Shown here: positions 8,487 to 20,130 of the stretch, piece by piece | How positions within the stretch are numbered: position 1 is the first letter of the stretch | Layout: the number at the start of each line of letters is the position of its first letter | Source: Oegoconia quadripuncta | Lineage: Eukaryota > Arthropoda > Insecta > Lepidoptera > Autostichidae | DNA length: 64,000 bases | Reading direction: 5' to 3' | Assembly: GCA_949316235.1 (NCBI GenBank) | Contig: OX438749.1 | Coordinates: 4,544,914-4,608,913, forward strand | Program-made: the position numbers and the translations under genes | Notes under the pieces: generated by a model | The model's input: the letters and a program-made list of their open reading frames with translations, nothing else | The model's database searches: none | What the model was told of the DNA's origin: nothing

Positions 8487-11400
8487 TCAAAGGACGATGG
8501 GAAGAAATGTCCCCACCATCCAACAGATTTGAAATAAGTGTCATTTGAAGCATCTAGTAGGATAGACATTTTTTTATTATGGCGACGTACTTCAAATACG
8601 TGGGGTTTAGGTTTAATGATACATTGTTGTTTTATATATTTTTTTCCTTTTTAATTAGATTGCGCATAAAATAATTATACCTACGCTAATAGCGTAGGTA
8701 CAGGAAACCGATTTGGGCTTGTCGAGACATGCACAGAGGTCCTGCGTCTCCTACCCCTCCCCTGCCTCCCTCAACCCTCAGGTATCGCCGCACACGCACC
8801 GACCAGCCAGGTAGTCGCAGTCGTCACTCGTTTGTTATTCGCTACGCACGTGGTTATCATTATCGGCTTGTTTACGACGCACAACGACCCTTGCTTGTTT
8901 ACCGGACTGTGAGAATATCTTTGTGATTGACCTTGGCACGTTAAAGGACTTTGATTTTGAGAACATTTTGGCACAATTATGGATACAGGACGCCGATGTG
9001 TTATGTGTCCGCGTTCTGTCCTAAGGCAGAGAAGACACATTTTGGAAGATACTTTGCCACAAAGTTCACCAGCGGTGGCTGACTATATTTATCAAAATGG
9101 ACTAATAGAGGTTAGTAAGTAATGTTATTTTTTTCTTTGTCTAACAGTGCTTACGATGAGTTACAATAATCATTGTAAAAATAATATAACGTAGGGTGTG
9201 CATTATATCATCGTCGTAAGAAAGTAGATATTCTGTGTGCACTGCAACCTAGTCCTACGATATCTTTATTTATTGTGATAGGATATTAAATGTATTTTTT
9301 TTTATTCCAGGTTATTTTCAATAACATCATGGCTGTATGTCACAGATGCTGGCAAAGAGCCAACAATGATGTCAATCGACAAGACCTTCCTGACGAAAAT
9401 GTTGTTGTCGATGTCAACAATCCAGCTGAAGGCGCCCAACCAAATGAAATCTTCGTCCCTGAGTATGTAAGAGCTCCTAATTCTTCGCGAACATGTTTAT
9501 ATAGGCATTGCAGAAATCTGGATCTGAGGCGAATCCCCGCGTCTATAAGACTGTTCGCCATTTGTAACTACAGCTTATATTTTCCACCTAGTACACGACT
9601 GTGTCAAGATCATTTGTCCAATATTATTTGGGACGAATTACTGGATAATGTAAACGTGACGAATTATTTCAACGCTGAGCTTGTTTCGGACATGACAACA
9701 ATGTTAATTCGCGGCATGAATGCTCCTAGATTAAGCTTTGATTCCGTGACTGGATTGGATGCCCATGAGCTTCATTTTTGGACTGGACTAACTATTGAGC
9801 AATTTAATAGTATGCTATTGGAAACACCCAGCTTAGCTGAGAGACACAGACATCCGCGGAGAGTTCTTGGGGCCTATATGACGAAATTAAGGACTGGTGA
9901 AAGCAATGAAAGGTTAGCAACATTGTTTGGGATGTCACGTCGAACATTTGAAGACCATTTAAAAATAGCGAGAGAATGTTTGACACAAGATTTCGTTAAT
10001 AGACATCTTGGTCTAGATCATCTGTCTAGAGAAAATGTTCTAGAAAGAAACTTACTGATTCCTAAAGAGTTTTTTGGTGATGAGCAAAATACTAAAGCTA
10101 TTTTGATATTAGATGGAACGTACATATATATTGAAAAAAGCTCCAATTTTTTATTTCAGCGCCAATCTTACAGCCATCACAAGTTTCGAAATCTTTTAAA
10201 ACCTTTTATAATTGTGAGCAGTGATGGCTACATAATAGACGTACTTGGTCCATTCCGGGCTACAACATCTGATGCTACCATTATGCAGTCAATAATGAAT
10301 GAAGAAAATCCATTGCATTGGTTTTTAAACAGTGGCGATGTTTTTATAGTTGATAGGGGCTTTAGAGACAGCATTGGTGTAATCCAGTCTTGTGGCTATG
10401 AAGTCCACATGCCACCTACAAAAGACCGGACCGCTAGTCAACTGACAACAGAACAGGCAAATAAGTCCCGATTGGTTACGATTTGCAGATGGGTTGTTGA
10501 GGCGGTCAACGGCAAGTTTAAGAATAGGTTCAGGTTGTTGCGTCAAACGTATTTTAATCGTGCATTAAGTCATATGTTCTGTGACTTTAAAATTGCAGCG
10601 GCCATAATAAACGCTTATTATCGAGTCGCTGTTGACAACAGATTCGCCGCCGAGATTGTAAATATAATTCATTCTAGAATGAACATGTCCAATCACTTGC
10701 ATGATTATGTGCATATGAAAAATCTTAACAGACAGAGAGTGCCTTTTGAAGCCATGCAAGCAAATATTCCTAACTTCGAAGACTTCCCACGTTTATCTGA
10801 AGATGAAGTGTTTCTTTTCGCGCTAGGGAGCTATCACATTAAGCTTGCCAAGTCTTACTGCGCCGAGCACCTTCGCGATGGCCTTTATAATATAGAATTA
10901 TACCGTGATAACGAGTTAAACAATTTACCGCGATGCAATATCCTGCTAAATAATGTTTGGCTAGTCAGAGTACGGATTCAGTCGCGCCATGTCCGTTCCC
11001 GTATTTATTATAGTTATATTTTAATAGACCGGGATTTGACTGACAGACATGCTATTGCTCATTGGTACTGCACTTGCCTTACAGGCAATCGCACTGTGGG
11101 AAGTTGTGCGCACATAATATCCATTGTATGGTACATGGGGTTAGGGCGTCATATTGACTTTAATGCACCAGCACAAATGCTTGATAATATTGTAATAGAC
11201 GACTTAATGTAATTATTAGTGCAGTCAAGAGCACATCAAGCTTGACACTTTAGATTTGGCTGTAATAATGAGTTAATAGTTACCTATATTATTTAAGCAT
11301 TATTATTACTACTCAATGATTTTCAGTTTGAGAACCAAGTATTTTTTTTTATTATATAGAATCGTCCTTGTTTATGTGAAATAAGCATATTTGTTTGTGA

Positions 11401-11595
11401 AAAAAATTATTTTGGTTTAAAAATAAATATATTTTTACCGAAAAGTTTTTTTTTATTATAAATAAACCCAATAGTTTTTGCTACTAAAACAGGTACTTTA
11501 TCCTTTTTTGGGTCGCAATGAACAAATTGACACGTGTCCTATGACTGTTGTAGGGTGGGGACGGGGTCCATACAAAATCCCCCATGGTCCTTTGA
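8487..11595 (+). mobile_element. Nested DDE_Tnp_4/SWIM transposon (ISL2EU-like)
   Basis: It sits inside MADF exon 1 of element A. The ends are inverted: TCAAAGGAC(G)ATGGG at 8487-8501 against its complement at 11581-11595. A second inverted block, GTCCCCACC.T.CAACAG, lies just inside each end and is followed by a shared GTGTCA..TTTG. The TIR is thus about 60 bp and imperfect. Host codons resume in register with a MADF domain on both sides, which fixes the insertion to within a few bases. The exact target duplication is unclear because both edges are palindromic. It contains one intact two-exon transposase gene. Confidence 0.78.
8979..11212 (+). CDS. DDE_Tnp_4 transposase with C4 finger and C-terminal SWIM finger
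   Basis: Exon 1 is 8979-9110 (44 codons, donor GTTAGT at 9111) and exon 2 is 9311-11212 (acceptor TTCCAG). The phase-0 join gives 677 aa with no interruption. Exon 1 supplies CVMC and exon 2 CHRC, so a four-cysteine finger spans the intron. A second C-x4-C...C-x2-H cluster follows. The catalytic triad of the DDE_Tnp_4 fold is D (10112, in LDGTYIYI), D (10352, in VDRGFRD) and E (10499, in VVEAVNGKFK), spaced 80 and 49 residues. The C-terminus has C-x-C...C-x-H (11068-11115), a SWIM finger. It should cut and paste its own element in the nucleus. The class resembles ISL2EU/IS4EU within the Harbinger superclade; the exact family is uncertain. Confidence 0.85.
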
Positions 11596-12011
11596 AAATT
11601 AAAGCATGGGATGAAATCAGTCGTATAATATTTTCTACAGTTTGGGGTACGTTGTCGTCACAAGAAAAAACTGAAGCTGGTGAGTATCTTTTTATTTTTA
11701 GTATTTGTAGCTAAAACAACAGTTGTACAAAAAAGTGAAATTCAGATTTTATCATATTGCCATGACACAGCCCCTTGTGGTGAAGTAAAGTAATTCGCAA
11801 AATAATTACGTATATTTGCTGCTGATATGGTTCTGTCTGATGGATTTGTTGCAATACCTTTTAATGGACAATCGTAAACAGTGTCAGTAAATTGAATGCC
11901 ATCTCTGCACCGTACAAAATTATGTAAAATACAACATGTTTTTACTATTATATCAGCAAAATCAAGACTGACGTCAAGGGGCCTGTGCAAAATTCGCCAT
12001 TTGTTACAAAG

Positions 12012-12271
12012 TTTTGTTTTATTTCATTTTGATTATTCTAAAATGGTATGACGTTGACGTAACAATGGTTACATACTTATACTTTCTTAATTAATTTTGA
12101 CATACATATAACAATATGTTTTACTATTGTGTACAGGAATTTGTTTTTTATGTTATTATTTTTTGTTTTATGTTTGACAATCACTTTTATTTTAAATTTC
12201 ATAAATTTACGAAACTGTATGTATGACATGCTATTGTAAAAGTGAACTAAATAAATCTAATCTAATCTAAG
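12012..12271 (+). mobile_element. Truncated LINE tail with (TCTAA)n end
   Basis: The insert interrupts transposase codons that match the family consensus on both sides, so its limits are known within a few bases. It ends in AAATCTAATCTAATCTAA, a short tandem-repeat tail typical of non-LTR elements. The flanks share only AAG, so a clear duplication is missing. No coding sequence. Confidence 0.7.
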
Positions 12272-13542
12272 TATACGAAAAGTGCATTCAACCATGCGTC
12301 GTGCCCTAGTGTGGCGATAGTTGTAAATTTTTTTCACAGTAGACAATGATTTTCTTGCATATGGTCGCAAAATATGCCTCGACAAGCCAAATGCCTCATC
12401 AGCGACCAAACAAAATGGCATTTTTTTTCCATTTTCATCATATGGCAAATTACGATCATCTGGTATGCTCAATTGATTTTGCTGCAATATTTTGCCCATG
12501 CCAGAATTCTGAAATACATTGGAGTCGCTTGCTGCTCCATTAGCACCAACATCTATGTATACAAATTTATAATCTGCATCTACCCATGCTATGAGAACAG
12601 TAGAAAAGTACTTTTTGTAATTGAAACACTGCGAACCGGTGTTTTCCGGCTGAATTATTCTCACATGTTTGCCATCAATTGCGCCAATTATGTTCGGAAA
12701 ATTTGTCCGTTGGTAAAACTGATTTGAAATAGTATACCAATCCTCTTCAGACTTTTCAGGCATGTATAGTGTATGTAAATTCCAGATCGCGGAACATGTA
12801 GATTTTACAATTTCTCGTGCAGTGGTGGCACCTATCAAATATTCAAATGATATGCTGTAAAAACTGTTGCCGGTTGCAAGATATCTGAAACAAAAGAAAA
12901 TTAAATACATAATACAAAATTAAAGTTAAAAATACATAAATTAAATAAATGACTGACTGTTTTATACTAGTTAAATATTTATTTTCAGGTAAACTTGTAC
13001 AAAAACGATGGAAGAATTTAAGGGCTTGTTTTTCACGTGAGCTACGTGAGCAAAAATGTACTAAGTCTGGCCAGGCCGCTACAAAAAGAAGAAAGTACAA
13101 ACATTTTGACCAACTTTTATTTCTTATCCCAAGCATGGATACCCGAGAAACCTCAGGAAATGCTGATTCTGTAGAGGAAATTGCTTGCGAAGAAGATAGT
13201 CAGGATGCCAGTGTGGAAGTACTACAGCGAGAAGAATATTCCCGAAAGAAAAATAAGAATAAAATATGTTACGAAGAAAGGCTTCTAGAGATTTTAAACA
13301 ACAAAAGAGTTGATGATAACAGGTTTATCGAGGCTATGAAAAATAACAAAAGTGACTGTAATGACGATGACAAGGAAAAGCATTTTGCGCTGTCTTTGGT
13401 GCCGTTGTTAAAAGCAGTCCCGGAGGAGAATAAACTAGACTTACAGATCAAAATTTTACAAATTTTCCAGGAAGTTCAGAAACAAAACACTCAGCGCAAT
13501 AATTATTCTCCTATGAATAGCCCATCCACAATTTATAGAGGT

Positions 13543-14070
13543 AGTCCTCAAAATTTCCAAATCAAGCCCAAATATTCTGTCTCTCTACCATCGCAAAGTC
13601 CCCAAGGCCCACTACACTTAGCAAGAAACACTCCACTGATTATATCTCCTTCTCCTACATATATTCCATCTACAAGCCCTCAAAATATGCAAATCAAACC
13701 CAAATATTCTGTCTCTCTACCATCGCAAAGTCCCCAAGGCCCACTACACTTAGCAAGAAACACTCCACTGATTTTATCTCCTTCTCCTACATATATTCCA
13801 TCTACAAGCCCTCAAAATATGCAAATCAAACCCAAATATCCTGTCTCTCTACCATCGCAAAGTCCCCAAGGCCCACTACACTTAGCAAGAAACACTCCAC
13901 TGATTTTATCTCCTTCTCCTACATATATTCCATCTACAAGCCCTCAAAATATACAAATCAAACCCAAATATTCTGTCTCTCTTCCATCGCACATTCCTCA
14001 AAATCCGCTCCACTTAGCAAGAAACACTCAACTTGTTTTATCTCCTTCTCCTACTCATACATCTACAAGT
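13543..14070 (+). repeat. Coding minisatellite, four 132-bp units
   Basis: Units start at 13543, 13675, 13807 and 13939, each 44 codons and each beginning SPQN with QIKPKYSVSLP and PLHLARNT inside. Units 2 and 3 are nearly identical; unit 4 is the most diverged. The period is a multiple of three, so the MADF frame is kept. Confidence 0.95.
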
Positions 14071-15032
14071 TCCCAAAATTTGCTACCCTCTGCACACACT
14101 CAACCGAATTCATCTTCACAATCATCGCCTCCTAAGCAAGACCCGAAAAACTCCTCAGCCGCCTCATCGTCATCAATTCAAACCTATATTACAGAGTTTA
14201 CAGAAGATTCCGAATTGTATGACATCTGCCAGGAGTACAATATCAACCAACATGAAGAATAATTAAAGAATATTACATTTCAATTACTTTTTTGATTTTT
14301 GATTATAGTTAAAAACTACTTACTTTAATTTGTATAACATTTTTGTATTTTCATTAAAATAAACAATTTAAAATTACATAATATTCTAATTACTTATATT
14401 TACCTCAAAGTAACAGCGAGTCTTTCTTCAGCCGGAACAAACAATCTCATGTTTGTATTTTCGTATGTCAACGCAGGCCCTAAATTGCGAAGTAATTCAT
14501 CAAAACTTCTAACAATCATTCGAAAATACCCAAAAAATTTCTTTGGATGTTCCCGAAGTTTATGAAACATGGTGTAGAACTTTCCATTTATTAACCTGTC
14601 ACTCCAAAGGGGGTGTACCCAGTATTCTTTTCGCTTTTTTTCTCTTTTGAGTTTCCTTATAAGCTCACAGATGACGACCGTCTCTTCGAAATCCATTTCG
14701 ACAAATGAAGCTTTAAAAAAAAAATTGTTTTCGTGAGCGCACCTCGCTTTGGAGGCGTGACGTGACAGCGACAAAAACTTTTTGTCATGCTGACAAAAGT
14801 CACCGGTGCGCGCTAGCTCTGACCGTTTCGACCGCTCGCTCGTTACGTGCCATAGGTACGTGGAGTGAGGGGAGTAGGGCATCCTTTCCCGCCCCGCGGT
14901 CCCCGTGGCGTGTGCGTGCGAACTTCATACCGGTCGGCATTCGGCAGCGAAAACAGGTTTATGCGTGCATCTTTTCACCGCGTAAAGTGTAATAGTTCCG
15001 ATTTTCTTTTAACAAAAGAGAAGTATTTGTTT

Positions 15033-15171
15033 ATGTTCGATGCAGCCATGTACAGTAAAGGACGCAGATTAGTCGAGTTAGTGAATCGAAATGACAGAAA
15101 CAAGAAGGTGTCGCAAGATTTGCCAACAACTGTGTTCTGTCGAAAAGCAGAGTCACATAAAACAGTAAAAG
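15033..15171 (+). CDS. Orphan first-exon candidate
   Basis: A basic 46-codon stretch starting MFDAAMYSKGRRLVELV ends at a strong donor (GTAAGT at 15172). It follows a GC-richer leader just outside the right end of element A. I do not recognise the product, and no matching acceptor exon is visible before the LTR at 15260. It could be the first exon of a host gene cut off by insertions, or of another transposon. Low certainty. Confidence 0.35.
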
Positions 15172-15259
15172 GTAAGTAAAGGAAGTGTTTTATCTGTTTA
15201 ATAATTAAATAGTCATTACCTACTTTATACTTCACGTAGGTTTTAGTTAAATCAATAGG

Positions 15260-15470
15260 TGTCGGCGCCTACGGCTCGCGACCGGTTCAGAGGGGACGCG
15301 AGGCGCGGACCCCACTCGCACAGCGATCGTCGCCGATCCTTTTAGCTTCAGACACCACGGCGCGCGTACGCATCCACTATCGTGCAATTTCTATGTACTT
15401 ACCTATTTGAACAATATAATCTCTAAATTCATTAATGTCTATTTTTAATTATTTAATGTCCTCGTAGACA
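15260..15470 (+). repeat. Candidate 5' LTR of a Ty3-type element
   Basis: Begins TGTCGGCGCC and ends GTAGACA, 211 bp, followed two bases later by a primer-binding site. Only this LTR and a leader to about 15958 are visible; the hAT element at 15967 interrupts and no gag follows on the other side. Confidence 0.55.
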
Positions 15471-15472
15471 TT

Positions 15473-15490
15473 TGGCGACCGTGACAGGAC
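15473..15490 (+). promoter_or_regulatory. Retrotransposon primer-binding site
   Basis: TGGCGACCGTGACAGGAC starts with TGG, the complement of tRNA CCA ends, and resembles the arginine-tRNA-type sites of insect LTR elements. Its position two bases after a CA terminus supports the LTR call. The leader behind it (15491-15958) has no reading frame that I recognise. Confidence 0.55.
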
Positions 15491-15966
15491 ACGAATCCGC
15501 TCACCTCACAGTTCGTCTCAATAAAGTAAATCGCGTCGCGTTTTTGTAACTTCGCAAGTCCGCCATTAAAGACGACCGTACTAAGTCCACGCGTACCTAC
15601 GTATTTACTGAAGATCTCCGGGAAACAGCCTCTCAGCACGCACCGCGATTGATCTACGGTCTAAGTATCTACCACGACGACGGTTATCTACAATTCATCT
15701 ACTTCGGGTTCGACCAGTCATTGCCGAGCCACGTGGCGAAGTGACTAACATCGGACTGAAGACTCAACTTTACTTCACCAGGCGTCGCGATTCATCCTGC
15801 CATAAGGAACGTGCCGTGAGCCCAAATCCATTATTTTCCTATTACTCCGATTTTCCCCTCAATTTGGACATACGATTAGGTTAGCTCCTCAAGCACGTGT
15901 TAACCTAAGCTATTTTCAATATATTCTGTGTATAAGCTATACAGTTAATTTATTCTGCTTCTTACC

Positions 15967-18690
15967 CAGTGTTGCCAACTATACGGATTTCTCCGTATTT
16001 ATACGGATTTCGAACTTCGCATACGGATGACATTCATATACAGATTTTTATACGGATTTCTATGTTCAGAAACAAAATAGTAGTAATGACATTTTTTTAA
16101 TTAACAATAGGTACTTAAGGTAATAATACATTTCATGTTGGAAATTTAGTATTCTATTTTAGGGAATTTCAGTCGTTAATATGGCAACATTGATTAATAG
16201 TGAACGGGGAATTCCCGAATAATCTTTGTTCTGGTACAGTATAGGGGGAAATTACCTATTTGAACGAAGGCTATAGAAGAGCTTTGCTTTGTTTCATTCA
16301 TTTCAATTAATTAGTTCCTTTTGGCGAGACGTCTTTTCACGCTTTCATCCTCTTTATAATCAAGTGTTAAATATAGTGAACGGTGTGCATTATGTCGAAC
16401 AAAAGACAACGTATCCTACAATATTTCAATGTTGATTGGTTAGAAGAAGCTGGATTTAAGATTTGGCTGGCACGCAGTACTAAAGGTGACAACTTTGCTT
16501 ATTGCAAACTATGTTCGACCGATCTTTCGATTGCTACAGGAGGTAAAAACGATATTTACAAACATAGTTAAACGGCAAAACATCAGAATGCCACTCCTAG
16601 TACCTCACAACAATCTATGTCTTCTTTTGTGTATAAAAAAGAAGACATGGACCGTGTGAAAGAAGGCGAAATACTGTTATCAACTTTTGTGGCCGAGCAT
16701 AACATATCTATGAACGTTATGGAACACCTTCCGAAATTAATTAAAAGAATATGCTCTGATTCGGAGATTGCAAAAAAAATTACAAGTGGAAGAACTAAAA
16801 CTACTGCGATAATTAAATCAGTCACAGGCGCATACGCTAAAGACCAAATTATACAACATTTAAGATTAAATACATTTTCTCTGCTATTGGACGAAAGTAC
16901 AGATAGGGGCTGTATAAAACATCTTTGCATGATAGCGAGATTTTTTAAGGACGGTAAAGTTATTGATGCCTTCTTAGGCTTAATCCCTCTCCACGATGCC
17001 ACTGCCCAAAAGCTCTACGAGCATATAATAACTTTTTTTAATGACAATGCAATTCCGTATAAGGACAACATGATAGGATATGCTGCCGATGGCGCTGACA
17101 CAATGATGGGCAGTGTAAATTCTCTCCTCACTAGATTTAAATCGGATTTACCACACTTATATGTTGTTAAATGTATTTGTCATTCCTTTCACCTGTGTGC
17201 GTCATACGCCTGCCTAAAACTGCCCAGGGAACCGGAAGATTTAATGAGAGACATTTACAACTATATTAGTAACAGTCCTAAAAGAATAGTAACTTTAAAA
17301 GAATTTCAAGAATATGTTGATTTAAAGCCCCATAAGCTATTACATCAAAGCCAAACTAGGTGGCTCTCACTTCGTGCAGCTGTTTCACGTATTTTGGAAC
17401 AATATGAAGCCCTCATATTATTCTTTACAGAAGCAGCCTTTTCTGATAGACTGAAATCAGCAGAAATAATTTTGCATATGTTGAAAAACCCCTACAATAA
17501 ATTGTATTTAGAATTTTTAGAGTTCTCTCCGGAAATATTTACCAATATTAATAAAACTATGCAGTCCGAACACCCACAAATACACAAGTTACACGAGACC
17601 ATATGCAGAACATACCGTAACCTATTAGATTGTTATATGAATGATTCGTATTTATCAAGAACTGAATTTAAAAATGTTAACAACGAAAACCCCCGAAATT
17701 TTAAATCGATCGAAAATATTTATTTGGGAACTAAAGTAGCTATTCATTTATCAGATTCGAATCTTACTGTCGACAACGTTAAAACGTTTAAACTGAAATG
17801 TCTTGATTTTTATATCGAAGCTGCAAGACAAATGAAAATGCGCTATGATTTTGGGAACGAGGTAGTTAAAGTCCTGGAATTTTTAAGCCCCGAAGTAGTG
17901 GCATCACGCAGAATAGAGTCAATAGTACAGATGGCGCTTCACTTTCCAAATTTAGTAGAACAAGAAAATTTGCAAGCGCTAGATACAGAATGGAGAGATT
18001 TAAGAAATGATTCCATGATAAAAGCAGCTACAAACGAAGATATGGAAAAGTATTGGCAGAGAATTATCACGACCGTGAATCCTGCTGATGGAAATTTGCT
18101 GTATCCACAACTATCAAAATTTATTACGTCGTTGCTAAGTTTGCCACATTCCAGTGCAGCTGTGGAAAGAATTTTCTCAGCTATCAATATTATAAAAACG
18201 AAACAACGAAACCAGTTATCTACTGAAACAATAGAGGGTCTGCTATATACTAAACAATTGTTAGGCAGCACAGACTGTTTTGATTTCGAAGTAAATTCAT
18301 CAATTATAAAAAAAATGAACACGAAAGCAATGTATGATTTTAAATAGGTCAAGTCATTCTTTCAATATCTTTTAATTTTGGCAAAAAATAACTTTAGACA
18401 TCTCTTTTTTATGTAAACTAAAACGTACTTAAATAACATTTATAACATCTTGTGTTTTTTGTTTTGCAACTGCTATTTTTGTATTAAAATTTATTTATAA
18501 TATGTATAGATTATACTAAGTTAATAATCTTTTTAGATTAAGGTTTTTCTATAAATTGTCTATATTAGTATTAGTTTTTAGTATCTTGTTTGTTTTTCCT
18601 CTTTATATTAAATATTATAGACATACGGAATTTATACGGATTTTTATTGACCTAGTACAGATTTTACTTCATAAAAGGTTGGCAACACTG
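15967..18690 (+). mobile_element. hAT element with exact TIRs and 8-bp target duplication
   Basis: The 13-bp terminal repeat CAGTGTTGCCAAC starts at 15967 and its complement ends at 18690. TTCTTACC flanks it on both sides (15959-15966 and 18691-18698), the 8-bp duplication typical of hAT. The repeated ATACGGATTT words near both ends are probably subterminal sites. It carries one transposase gene spoiled by a single stop. The intact duplications point to a fairly recent insertion, into the LTR leader beside element B. Confidence 0.95.
16392..18347 (+). pseudogene. hAT transposase with BED-type finger, one nonsense codon
   Basis: The ATG at 16392 (in TTATGTCG) opens a frame that is uninterrupted except for TAA at 16569-16571. 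The stop falls inside the zinc-finger histidine pair. The finger has CKLC (about residue 38) and H...H about 20 residues on, as in BED/hAT N-termini. The middle is rich in hAT core features (LLDESTDRG, QTRWLSL). The C-terminus has the dimerisation motif SSAAVERIFSAINIIKT. Translation from the next ATG (16617) would give a 576-aa protein without the finger, lacking DNA binding but keeping the catalytic and dimer parts. Confidence 0.88.
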
Positions 18691-19354
18691 TTCTTACCAT
18701 CGTCGACCTACTCGTAGGCTGGTTTTACAGTGACGCTTTCGCCAGCGCGGTTGGTAAGCGTTGCGGGCCACGAGCTTTGCGTCTCTTGGATCGTTACATA
18801 GTTTAACCAACACGCGCGGTTGGCCTGCGCTGACGGCAATTCGGCCGCGCTTTTCAACCGCGCGCGGGTGAGGAGTCATTTGTGCTCAGTGTGCGTTGCA
18901 CAGTCTCGCCGGTTGGATGCGCGCATGCGTACTGTTGTCGCCAAAATGAATGCGAATTACATCGATACTGGTCGATTGATAGAAGAAGTTCGCTGTCGAC
19001 CATTGTTATGGGATGCATCGGACGAATTATACAAAAACAAAGACGCAAAAAATAAAGCTTGGGAAGAAGTTGGAGAAGCAATCTTTGGAGAAAATTACAT
19101 AAAGAAAGACAAAGGTATGGTATGCTATAATTTTTATTTTTGTTAATTACATTTATATTATGTTGCTATAAAGTCGTCGTTAAACGTGTAGGTATAGGGT
19201 AAGATTGAACTCATTGGTATTAATTTAACTTGTTGGAGCACGCATTTTTCATGCAGTCCGTTAATAAAACTGCAATAGAAGGCAACTTGGTAACAAAATT
19301 AACAATTAAACATCAAACAACATCAGTATTTTGGTGTACAAAGTGGTGTAGAGG

Positions 19355-19870
19355 TAGGGTTGCCATTTGTCCGGCTTTAGCCGGACATGTTTGGCTTTTT
19401 GTAATCATGTCCGGCTAAATATTTATATGTCCGGCCTGTGCGGCTTTTTTTAGGCTTTTTGTTAGTATAATGCGATCCACAAAATGGTTAATTTTATGTA
19501 AGTTTTTATATAAATAGGGTTATGTTTTGTTTTGAATTCCAATTGTATTATGTTTGATTGTAATATTACAAACAGAAAACTCAAAAATTTTAATCTGTTT
19601 TTGTTATAGTATACCTACATGCCAAATAGTGAAAAAATAAGACTTATTACTGGAATTGTATATATTGAATATTTCTGTTATTTAACATGTAGAAAACTTT
19701 TTATTATCATAAAAATTATGACCAAAATTAAAATCATAGGTACGTCCCATATGGCTTTATAAAAATTATGTTTGGCTATTAAAGAAGGTAATGTCCCGCT
19801 GTTAGGGTAAAATGTCCGGACTTTTATAGCACAGAGTCCGGCTTTTTTATTTTAGCAGATGGCAACCCTA
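19355..19870. mobile_element. Non-autonomous hAT-like element
   Basis: TIRs TAGGGTTGCCAT (19355) and the complement ending at 19870. Flanks TGTAGAGG (19347-19354) and TGTACAGG (19871-19878) form an 8-bp duplication with one mismatch. Several CCGGCT/AGCCGG words sit near both ends. No coding capacity. It lies in the MADF intron of element B. Confidence 0.85.
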
Positions 19871-19879
19871 TGTACAGGG

Positions 19880-20130
19880 GAAGGTAGGACTCAAAGTACA
19901 TATTGTGTTAGTCACAAGTAGCTGCTTGCGGATTAGTCATAGAAACGAGCAGGCGGGTCACCTGATGGTAAGTGATCACCGCCGCCCATGAACACCCACA
20001 ACACCAAGGGTTTCGCAGGTGCGTTGCCGGCCTTTTAAGAAAGAGTACACTCTTTTCTTGAAGATATAGTCTATACTTAAAAGGACGCCAATGAATTCAA
20101 TTCCACCCCATGGATTCAAATAGGTACTAG
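19880..20130. repeat. Lepidopteran interspersed repeat
   Basis: CAGGCGGGTCACCTGATGGT, with GTGATCACCGCCGCCCATGA and GGTGCGTTGCCGGCC soon after, form a block I recognise from many lepidopteran genomes. It is usually scattered as a short retroposon or LINE end. Limits are approximate. Confidence 0.65.

Larger units (their letters stand above)
8364..14262 (+). pseudogene. MADF/BESS-type partner protein of element A
   Basis: Segments: exon 1a 8364-8486, exon 1b 11596-11679, exon 2 12989-14262. Exon 1a gives LLIEEVEKRAAIYDKKLKEY, the first MADF helices, and exon 1b completes it with KIKAWDEIS. A nested transposon lies between them. GTGAGT follows at 11680 and a TTTTCAG acceptor ends at 12988. Exon 2 continues with QKRWKNLR, the last MADF helix. 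The expected start codon reads ATA (8364) where related elements have ATGGCG. A 132-bp unit repeated four times inflates exon 2. A BESS-like segment (LSLVPLLKAVPEENKLDLQIKI) lies near 13390-13460. MADF proteins bind DNA; in Harbinger elements the partner probably brings the transposase to the ends. Confidence 0.8.
11742..14696 (-). pseudogene. PIF/Harbinger transposase of element A, split by a retroposon
   Basis: Exon 1 is 14696-14404 (ATG at 14696, donor GTAAAT). Exon 2 starts at 12884 and ends at the stop at 11742. The join is phase 2 and restores R in the TLR-YLATGNS motif found in all copies. Exon 2 has IGAIDGKHVRI (first D), VADEAFGLS (second D) and RRMVECTF (E), the DDE triad of DDE_Tnp_4. 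A 260-bp retroposon tail at 12012-12271 breaks the frame right after the catalytic E region; otherwise no stop or shift was seen. MADF exon 2 of the opposite strand lies wholly in its intron. Dead as it stands. Confidence 0.88.
8100..14819 (+). mobile_element. PIF/Harbinger element A (with nested insertions)
   Basis: The 29 bp at 8100-8128, beginning GAGCTAGCGCGCACCGGTGA, are the exact reverse complement of 14791-14819. TGA flanks both ends (8097-8099 and 14820-14822), fitting the 3-bp TNA duplications of this superfamily. Inside are a MADF gene on the plus strand and a DDE transposase on the minus strand, interleaved. The element is dead: MADF exon 1 is split by a DDE_Tnp_4/SWIM transposon and the transposase by a 260-bp retroposon. 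Without these two it would be about 3.35 kb. Confidence 0.92.

Noticed and set aside
8729..9040. Two short frames on opposite strands upstream of the DDE/SWIM gene
   Set aside because: Overlapping leader sequence; the supported coding exon is 8979-9110 on the plus strand.
13543..14070. CRISPR-like array
   Set aside because: Units are contiguous 132-bp coding repeats without spacers, in a eukaryotic transposon gene.
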